Shown: positions 35,590 through 42,352 of the stretch, in pieces
How the letters are laid out: each line of letters opens with the position of its first letter
How positions within the stretch are numbered: position 1 is the stretch's first letter
DNA from: Deinococcales bacterium
GTDB taxonomy: Bacteria; Deinococcota; Deinococci; Deinococcales; JAAFIG01
Assembly: GCA_025352125.1 (NCBI GenBank)
Contig: JANXTZ010000026.1
Span: 1 to 45,760 of the forward strand
Direction of reading: 5' to 3'
Length of the DNA stretch: 45,760 bases
Notes under the pieces: generated by a model
What the model was told of the DNA's origin: nothing
The model's database searches: none
The model's input: the letters and a program-made list of their open reading frames with translations, nothing else
Translations under genes and position numbers: made by a program

Positions 35590-35732
35590 TTGCGAAATTC
35601 TTACTTCTGTTTTTGACACCAACCCCTTGAGGTTGGCTAAAAAATTTTGTTTGTGCTTTGATAACATTTACCAAGACAAAAACCCTTCAAAAGCCTACCC
35701 TCCGCCTTGATGATTGAGTGGTCAAAACCTTC

Positions 35733-35766
35733 AGCCACGACCCTGACACATTTCATGGGCGTGGCT
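35733..35766 (-). terminator. Probable terminator after the glycine-rich surface protein gene
   Basis: AGCCACG (35733-35739) pairs with CGTGGCT (35760-35766), with extra GGG/CCC pairing inside; a short T run follows on the minus strand (35724-35727). The 224-bp gap up to 35797 otherwise holds a small 6-bp hairpin (CCAACC/GGTTGG near 35621-35638) and the promoter region of the next gene. Confidence 0.45.
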
Positions 35767-35797
35767 GAGAAGGGTCAATCTTAATTTGATACAGAGG

Positions 35798-38700
35798 TTA
35801 TTTGATGGTGGTGCGGTAACAGACCAAACCTGTACCGCCAGGGGTCACCGTGCCTGCCCGAACAACAATGACATTGGCAACGATCTCACCCGCGTCGGCA
35901 TCGCTTGCATCGGACAAACCCAAACCATTCAAGGTGATCGAACCCAAAAAGTAGGTCGTGAAAAACGGCACTGGATCGCGCACAATCACATTGGAAACAT
36001 TGGTGATGCCCAAGTTGTTGTAATCGATGCAATACTCGAGCACCTGCCCTGGCAAGCCGACGTTGGACGTGGACGCCGTTGTGCCGGTGGTGATGTTACT
36101 CACGGTCTTGCCAAGTTTTAGGTTTCCAATGCTGGCAATGGTCGTGGTGTCGGTCACAGTGCGCAAATCGATCACGCTCGAGTTTGCCCAAACCAAGCTG
36201 GCACGCACGCTCGAGATGTCTTGCTGGTTGACGGGTTTATTGGATGGCACGATAATGTTGGCTTCCAAGGCACAGGCTTGCAACCGTCCGTTCGCGTCTC
36301 GGGTCCAGTTTTGATCGACGTTGAAGCTGCTCACCAGGACAACATGTTCACTTGAACTGATGCTGCCGTCGCAGTTGGTGTCCAGGGCGTACTGCACGGT
36401 ATAACCTGCGCTCGAAAGTGTCGATAAGTTGACAGTGCCCTCCGTCCCCGGGCGGTACAAATGCGAGTACGCCACCGTGCCTGGGCTGGTGGCAGACCCC
36501 GTGCGGCTGGGTTGCAAGACACTTAAGGGCACTTGCCCAAAGTTGTAGCCCGTGAAATATTGTCCGCCCGTGAAGCCAATCGGGAAGCTCGAGGCATTGA
36601 TGTCGTTCAGGCTAACGGCTTTGTAAACGCTGGCGTTTGCAATATTGTTGCCCGTCGCGGCGTACTGATTGAGTGTCTCGTTCAGGTTCAGGCTGGCGGC
36701 TGATCCAAAAGGAATCCAGAGCGTGTAATTTCCGCTCACGTCGGTCAGGGCGGCGTCAATGGTGGTTGCGCCGCTCAGCACACTGACGGCAATATCCGAA
36801 AGTCCTGGCTCGGTGTTGTTTTGCAGCGCGTCATTGGCGGTCAGGGTGTTGGTGGTGTTGCCGTACCCGTCGTCCCTGAAGACTGTGCCCGTGATTCTCG
36901 AGCCTCGGTAGTCAAAAAAATCTTGGTTGATGATGTTTACCAGGGCAACCGCAACGTTCAAGGTGTTGGAGGTCGTGGAAATATAACCCGCCAGGTCGGT
37001 TTCAACCACGGTGTAATTCATGTTCGGGGACACGTTGCTGGTGTATGCGCCGCCGGCATTGGTGGTCAGGGTAATATTTGGTCCCACGGCTGGCTGTAAG
37101 GTGATTGTGACACCAGAAATACCCGTCTCGCCCGTCGTGAAGCCGCTCGAGTGGTCGCTGTCCAGATACACCGTTCCGCTTAAAGTCGGTGCCAGGCTGG
37201 CAACCGTGTCGGTGTCGGAAATCGTGTTTTCCGAACCTGCCGCCGCGCTGGGGTCTGTTGTGCCAGCCGGTGGACTGATGGTTGCCGTGTTGGTCACGTT
37301 TGTTCCCACGGTTGCCGTGGTCAGCGCCACCGTGACACTAAAACTGAGGGTTTGACCATTGGTCAAATCGATCAGAATACCTGTGCCGCCCTCGAGCGCC
37401 GCCATCGTGACGCTGGTGGCGACAGGACAGCCCGAACTCGAGGTGCAACTGACGGAGGTTTTGACCATGTTGCTTGCCAATGGGTCTTTGAATGCCGCAC
37501 CTGTCACCGCCGAAGGTCCATTGTTTTTGAGGGTGATGGTGTAGGTGGTCAGTGCCAGCCCCTGAATGCTACTGATGCCGTCGGTTTTGGTCACGACCAG
37601 ATCGGCGGCGGGTGTGACCGTGACATCATCGCTGGTGTTTGTTCCCAAATTGCCGTTATAGGTTGCACTGATGGTGGTGGTCGGCACGGTTCGTAACGGG
37701 TCCAAATACGTGACCGTGGCAGAGTTTTGATAGACCGTTGGCGTCGCCGCGTTGATGCTTGCCGAGAATTGAATCACCAAACTTTGACCTGCCGCCAAAT
37801 CCCAGGCGCTCCAGAGTGGATTGGCGCTGGCGGCTGTCGGGTCCGTGGTGCTGGTTCGGGTCGAACCCGTTGCCGTGATGGTGGCGGTGCTGGCATAGGT
37901 GAATGGTGTCGGCAGGGCATCCTGAACTTGCACGCCCTGTGCCACCGCATTGCCCGTGTTGGACACCGTGATTGTATAGGTTGCCGTCAAGTCCACCCCC
38001 TGAACCCGAGAGGGCGTGGTGGTGACTTTGGAAATGCTGATGTTCGGGACGCAAGTGCCAGGTTGTTGAATCTGGGCGTTGACAAAATCAAAGGTGGTCG
38101 AAACGCCAGCCCCAGAACTCGAGCCGTAGGTGTTGGTGATGCCCGTGGCTGGGACGTTCACACCGGCTGTACCGGCGCTGTAAGACGAACTGGCGCTTAA
38201 ATTGGACCCCGTCGGTCTGATGATCGCGCCGCCGCCACCGCCGCCGCCAGAGCCTTGGGTTTCGCCGCCCTTCAGTGGCAAACCTGATATGCCACCCGCC
38301 CCGCCGTTGGCGATGGCAGTCACCCCTGAAAGGTTGAGGGTGGTCGTGGCAATGGCAATCGTGCCGCCAGCGCCGCCGCCACCAGCGCCGTCACGACCTG
38401 CGGGCAAACCGTCCTGACCGTTGGAACGCAAAGTCCCCGTCCCCGAAATGGTTCTGGCACGAACAAAAATAGCCCCACCGCCGTTGCCGCCACTGTTTTG
38501 AATGACCGTGGGATTGTCATCGTTGGAGTTGTTGGAATCGCCCGCGCCGCCGCCGCCGCCCGCCAGCAAACGAATCGCGTCCGGTGCAACCTCCTTGCCA
38601 GGCAAACCGCCGACATCTCGAGCCTGGTCGCCGTCGCAGGCGTAATAGGTGGTTGCGCCCGATGTCAAGGTCCGGTACGAGGTGGTACAACCTGAGGTTC

Positions 38701-39667
38701 CGGTGCCCGTTGTGTTGTAGCGACCATAAGAGTAACCACCCTTGCCACCCGATCCCGCATTGGAACCGCCGCCCCCACCCGAGTTGTGGCTGGTGCCGCC
38801 ACCACCGGCATTGCCTGGCGCACCTTTGGATTGATCGAGGCTGTTTGGATAACCCAGATCGCCGCCCGTCAAACCCGATGAGACACCATTGTAGGGCGCA
38901 CTGCCCGAACTGCGAACCAGTTTGGGCGTGCCAGCAAAACCTTCACCCTTGACCGCGCCAAGTTCGGTGGAGGCTGTTCCGGTGGCAGCCACGGCATAGT
39001 CTGTACCGCCTGGGATAATCACACTGCCCTGTTTGCCGCCGCCGCCACGAAATCCTGTTGCCGAAGCGTCAATGGTCGCGCCGCCCATGTTCAAATCGCC
39101 TGCCACATCGAGCACATACACGCCACCTGTTGAACCATTCCAGGCGGTGACATTGATGGTTCCCGAAAGTGTGATGGTTGAAAGTTGAGGCACGCGCAAA
39201 ACTTGAAATGAACGCCGTGTGAGCGTGGTGCTGGCGGCGGCACTGTTGTAGGTGTTTGCCAGGTTATCGCGCAAGGTGATCGTGCCACCGGTAATGTTGG
39301 CAATCACGCCAAACTCGTAGCGTCCAGAGTTGCGAATGTCGGTCGCGCCGCGTCCGGTAGCACCATCGCCGTAACTGATGCCGTTGGTGGTGTTGATGAG
39401 CGCATCCTGCATTTGAATGATAAAAACCTGATCGCCCGCCGCCAGCGCCGTGCTTGAAGCATTGACGTCCACTCGAGCCGAGCCGACAGTCACAACTTTC
39501 TGCCCCGAAGCCGCCGTGCCCGTACCAGGGAAATAACCGTTGCTCGAATAGCTGGGTCCGTCGTGTCCAGGGTTGGAACAGACTTGGGCTTGGACTCCTG
39601 CCGACAGCACCACAAGCGCTGCAATCAGCGTTTTGAACCATAAAACTCGGGTTTTTGACGCCATCAT
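35798..39667 (-). CDS. Glycine-rich surface protein with DUF11 and SdrD-like domains
   Basis: 1289 residues from ATG 39667, with GGAG 5 nt upstream; the longer frame to 39718 is not supported. Signal peptide about residues 1-27, ending AGVQAQ. The N-terminal 200 residues look like a beta-helix lead (VGSARVDVNASST). About 210-500 are extremely glycine-rich (GGGGTSHNSGGGGGSNAGSG). DUF11 repeats follow (NISISKVTTTPSRVQG, DLVVTKTDG), then SdrD-like domains (LSGTVYLDSDHSSGFTTGE; GTVFRDDGYGN). A textbook EF-hand loop is present, DTNCDGSISSSE. The C-terminus is another DUF11-like domain and there is no barrel. First gene of the surface locus. Confidence 0.85.
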   Translation of the reverse strand: MMASKTRVLWFKTLIAALVVLSAGVQAQVCSNPGHDGPSYSSNGYFPGTGTAASGQKVVTVGSARVDVNASSTALAAGDQVFIIQMQDALINTTNGISYGDGATGRGATDIRNSGRYEFGVIANITGGTITLRDNLANTYNSAAASTTLTRRSFQVLRVPQLSTITLSGTINVTAWNGSTGGVYVLDVAGDLNMGGATIDASATGFRGGGGKQGSVIIPGGTDYAVAATGTASTELGAVKGEGFAGTPKLVRSSGSAPYNGVSSGLTGGDLGYPNSLDQSKGAPGNAGGGGTSHNSGGGGGSNAGSGGKGGYSYGRYNTTGTGTSGCTTSYRTLTSGATTYYACDGDQARDVGGLPGKEVAPDAIRLLAGGGGGAGDSNNSNDDNPTVIQNSGGNGGGAIFVRARTISGTGTLRSNGQDGLPAGRDGAGGGGAGGTIAIATTTLNLSGVTAIANGGAGGISGLPLKGGETQGSGGGGGGGAIIRPTGSNLSASSSYSAGTAGVNVPATGITNTYGSSSGAGVSTTFDFVNAQIQQPGTCVPNISISKVTTTPSRVQGVDLTATYTITVSNTGNAVAQGVQVQDALPTPFTYASTATITATGSTRTSTTDPTAASANPLWSAWDLAAGQSLVIQFSASINAATPTVYQNSATVTYLDPLRTVPTTTISATYNGNLGTNTSDDVTVTPAADLVVTKTDGISSIQGLALTTYTITLKNNGPSAVTGAAFKDPLASNMVKTSVSCTSSSGCPVATSVTMAALEGGTGILIDLTNGQTLSFSVTVALTTATVGTNVTNTATISPPAGTTDPSAAAGSENTISDTDTVASLAPTLSGTVYLDSDHSSGFTTGETGISGVTITLQPAVGPNITLTTNAGGAYTSNVSPNMNYTVVETDLAGYISTTSNTLNVAVALVNIINQDFFDYRGSRITGTVFRDDGYGNTTNTLTANDALQNNTEPGLSDIAVSVLSGATTIDAALTDVSGNYTLWIPFGSAASLNLNETLNQYAATGNNIANASVYKAVSLNDINASSFPIGFTGGQYFTGYNFGQVPLSVLQPSRTGSATSPGTVAYSHLYRPGTEGTVNLSTLSSAGYTVQYALDTNCDGSISSSEHVVLVSSFNVDQNWTRDANGRLQACALEANIIVPSNKPVNQQDISSVRASLVWANSSVIDLRTVTDTTTIASIGNLKLGKTVSNITTGTTASTSNVGLPGQVLEYCIDYNNLGITNVSNVIVRDPVPFFTTYFLGSITLNGLGLSDASDADAGEIVANVIVVRAGTVTPGGTGLVCYRTTIK

Positions 39668-39848
39668 CGCCGCTCCAATACTTGTTTTAACAGAACTTGA
39701 CTTGAAAAAAACTGACAAGACAGCTCGAGGATACTGGAATTGAGGCTTGTGGGGTGTTCAGGGCAAACACTTGAGGTTTTAAAAAACGTTGAGAAGCACA
39801 AACTTTGGGCGAGCACTTTTGGCTGACCCATGTCAAAATAAACCGAAG

Positions 39849-39903
39849 TTATCCACAAGACCTGTGGATAACTCGGAAAGATTGTGGATAACCTTGTGGA
39901 TAA
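39849..39903. promoter_or_regulatory. Cluster of four perfect DnaA boxes
   Basis: TTATCCACA or its complement TGTGGATAA at 39849-39857 (forward), and 39863-39871, 39883-39891 and 39895-39903 (reverse). All four match the consensus exactly. The last two run into the start of folB. No dnaA or dnaN gene lies nearby, so a DnaA-controlled promoter or a titration site is more likely than the origin. Confidence 0.85.
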
Positions 39904-40249
39904 AATTTTGTTGACCGGACTCGAGTTCCATGCTTTTCACGGCGCGTTCAACGTCGAAGCCGAACTGGGTGGCAGGTTTGTGATCGACCTGGAACTGCAA
40001 CTTGACCTGACTGGCATTGGCGACCAACTTGAACGCACCGTCAGTTACGCCGAGGTGTTTGAAATCGTCAGGCTCGAGGTGACGGGCAAAAAGTACAACC
40101 TGATCGAAACCCTCGCCGAAAACATTGCGAGACAGGTGCTGCTCGAGCATGAAAAGCTGCAAACGGTCTTGGTGCGGGTTCACAAGCCTTTCGCACCGAT
40201 TCCAGGGATTTTTAGGGACGTGGCGGTAGAGGTGCTGCGAAACCGATAA
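39884..40249 (+). CDS. folB: Dihydroneopterin aldolase
   Basis: 121 residues. FolB converts dihydroneopterin to hydroxymethyl-dihydropterin in folate synthesis. Family marks: KILLTGLEFHAFHGAF near the start, FVIDLELQLDL, TVSYAEVFEIVR, YNLIETLAENIARQVL (with the conserved Glu) and RVHKPFAPIPGIF. Length is normal. The start is uncertain: GTG 39884 (GGAAAG 4 nt upstream) gives MDNLVDKIL, while GTG 39896 gives the more family-like MDKILL. Both GTG codons are part of DnaA boxes, so the binding sites and the first codons are the same DNA. Confidence 0.93.
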   Translation: MDNLVDKILLTGLEFHAFHGAFNVEAELGGRFVIDLELQLDLTGIGDQLERTVSYAEVFEIVRLEVTGKKYNLIETLAENIARQVLLEHEKLQTVLVRVHKPFAPIPGIFRDVAVEVLRNR

Positions 40250-40322
40250 GATGCTGAATTGACTCGAGAAACCCAAGATCAAACTGATTCTCTCGAGCTG
40301 GGGAACATTGCAAAGTTTAAGG

Positions 40323-41987
40323 TTAAAAAACAAGCTGTCTCATGAGCGGGGGTTTAAACTCCTGGCGTTTTTGAAGCACCCAAGGATTCTCGAGGTCAGC
40401 CAGAAAAATTTGATTCGGTTTGTGAAATCTTGTGAGCCAGACAAAATGATCTTGGTGTAGTGTACTGATCCATTCTCGGTAATCAAAACGAACGATGCCA
40501 GCCGAAAAAATCAGAGGCGATTCGCTCGATTCAGCATCACTGTGCCTGGTGCGAATCTGTAAATCAGGAATTAACCTTAAAAGTTGCTGCCGAATATTCT
40601 TAACCCGAACGATTGCGTTTTTATTACTGCCAAAAAGTGCTGTGGCAATTTGGGGCATTGAGCTTTTGGGATGCTCGAGCAAGTATGCCAAAAACGCAAC
40701 AGAATCTCGGTACACGGGAACGCAACGTCCATTTAATCGAATTTCTGGAGGATTGCTCAAAGTCACAATCTCGAGAAGCTGCCCTTTGCGCCAAACTCGG
40801 TACGCATTGATCCAATTGAAAAAAACCGTGTCAGGTTTGGTAATCTCGAGGTAACGTCTGACACTTGGAACAAGTTGCAACAACGACAAAAGAAAACTGG
40901 TGCTTCCAAGCCATTGACTGACAACCACTTCAATCTCGAGCAAAACTTCTTCGGCAGCCATTAAATCGTTCAGATTCAGGTTTGCTTCGGCTTTAAACAG
41001 CAACCCCGAAAGAACTTCGTGCATGTAACCATCAAAAAACTTTAAGCCATTTTGTGCCTGCGAAAGCGCAAACGCGGGATTCGATTGCGTGTTCAAAGCC
41101 GCCGAGACAAGGTTTAAACGCCCAAGAATTCGAGGATGGGTTTGGTAAGGACCCAGTTTTTGGTTTAACTCGAGGTACTTGGCATTCGCTTCGCTGTCTT
41201 GCCCCATTGCCAAATGCGTAAAAACCAGCAAAGTTTGAAAGAAAGACAAGTGGTTGAGGTCGTTGGCTTGACCAGCCACCTCGATACCGAGTTCAAAATT
41301 TTGCAATGTTCCCTTTGAGTTGCCTTTCAGAAACTCGAGCGTCCCCAAAACCAGATGGTGATACCTTAAATTTTGCAAGTTGTTGATTGGAGTCTCAGTC
41401 AGTTTCTCGAGTACCTGCTCGGTTTCATCAAAACGCCCCGAAAGCATGAGCGCCCAAGCTTTTTGGTAGACAATGATGCGGTGCAATGGCTTGTCGGTGT
41501 CATTGAAAATTTCTGTCACATACTTTAGAAGACGGTCATACTGACCCATGTTAATCAGCACAAACCCCAAATGGAACAAGACTTGGGTCTTGATTTTGGA
41601 ATCGCTGCTGGCATCAGGCATTTCCCACAAACGGTCTAAGGTCGTGAACGCAAGCTCGAGATTGAGTGAGTAAAACTGCAAACCACCAAACGCGCATCTC
41701 GCTTCAATTTGCTCCATAGGAGTTAGCAGGTCATCCCTGATTTTTGCCAACCACTCGAGTCCCTGGGCTGGCGTACCCGAAACTTGAAACGTGAGCGCAA
41801 TGTCAATCAAAGCCCTTTCCAGACCCGCCTCGTAAGCCATAATTAAAAAAGTGCGAGCCTTTGAAACCTTGCCAAGTTTGATCGCCGCTTGACCTGCAAG
41901 AAGATGCTCGAGCGGTTCTGGCTCGGATAAATCAGCATATTTTAACAACACTTCCTCGAGTAATTCTTTGGCGAACAATTGTTGCAA
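40323..41987 (-). CDS. TPR protein with winged-helix-like C-terminus, probable SARP-like regulator
   Basis: 554 residues. The first 380 are helical repeats of TPR type (paired helices such as AGQAAIKLGKVSKARTFLIM). Residues 400-490 look like a winged-helix DNA-binding domain: PPEIRLNGRCVPVYRDSVAF, LAYLLEHPKSSMPQIATALF, then VRVKNIRQQLLRLIPDLQIR. This combination resembles SARP/transcriptional-activator proteins, but with the DNA-binding part at the C-terminus. The start codon is TTG 41987 and no in-frame ATG lies between it and the upstream stop. The intergenic region to the divergent lipoprotein gene carries heptamers at 22-bp steps, the pattern SARP proteins bind. Confidence 0.7.
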   Translation of the reverse strand: MQQLFAKELLEEVLLKYADLSEPEPLEHLLAGQAAIKLGKVSKARTFLIMAYEAGLERALIDIALTFQVSGTPAQGLEWLAKIRDDLLTPMEQIEARCAFGGLQFYSLNLELAFTTLDRLWEMPDASSDSKIKTQVLFHLGFVLINMGQYDRLLKYVTEIFNDTDKPLHRIIVYQKAWALMLSGRFDETEQVLEKLTETPINNLQNLRYHHLVLGTLEFLKGNSKGTLQNFELGIEVAGQANDLNHLSFFQTLLVFTHLAMGQDSEANAKYLELNQKLGPYQTHPRILGRLNLVSAALNTQSNPAFALSQAQNGLKFFDGYMHEVLSGLLFKAEANLNLNDLMAAEEVLLEIEVVVSQWLGSTSFLLSLLQLVPSVRRYLEITKPDTVFFNWINAYRVWRKGQLLEIVTLSNPPEIRLNGRCVPVYRDSVAFLAYLLEHPKSSMPQIATALFGSNKNAIVRVKNIRQQLLRLIPDLQIRTRHSDAESSESPLIFSAGIVRFDYREWISTLHQDHFVWLTRFHKPNQIFLADLENPWVLQKRQEFKPPLMRQLVF

Positions 41988-42074
41988 ATGGTTTTCTATG
42001 CCATTACTTTATCATTCTTTGCGTTTTAATCAAAGCGTTGCTGACATCATTCAAGCCCAAAAGTGACTTTAGAC

Positions 42075-42143
42075 ACTATCGTATTGACCCCCTTCAACTA
42101 TCGCTTTGGGGGTATTGAACTATCGTATGAAACTTCGGTATCG
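42075..42143. promoter_or_regulatory. Heptamer direct repeats with 22-bp spacing
   Basis: ACTATCG at 42075-42081, 42097-42103 and 42119-42125, two exact 22-bp steps, followed by a weaker GGTATCG at 42137-42143. Two helical turns place all copies on one DNA face. It lies between the divergent regulator and lipoprotein genes. Confidence 0.7.
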
Positions 42144-42352
42144 TGCCAAACGAACCACGAAAGCTTTGCGAACAAACGCAAACCAACAAACAAAAGCACC
42201 CAGAAATCCTCGAGATCAACCCGAGGGCTAAAAAAATTGCCGCCCGAGCAACCCAGAAAAAACACGAGATTTGGGGGAAACATGAAACCACCGTAAACCC
42301 GCAACCTCGAGATGCAGCCTTTCAACAAAAACCAGACACGAGGATGCCAAAC

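Noticed and set aside
39849..39903. DnaA-box cluster as the chromosome origin
   Set aside because: No dnaA, dnaN or other origin-linked gene and no clear AT-rich unwinding element beside it; kept as a regulatory or titration site.
42143..42352. 70-residue N-terminal extension of the lipoprotein gene
   Set aside because: It has no start signal, overlaps the repeat-bearing promoter region, and would put the lipobox far from the N-terminus.
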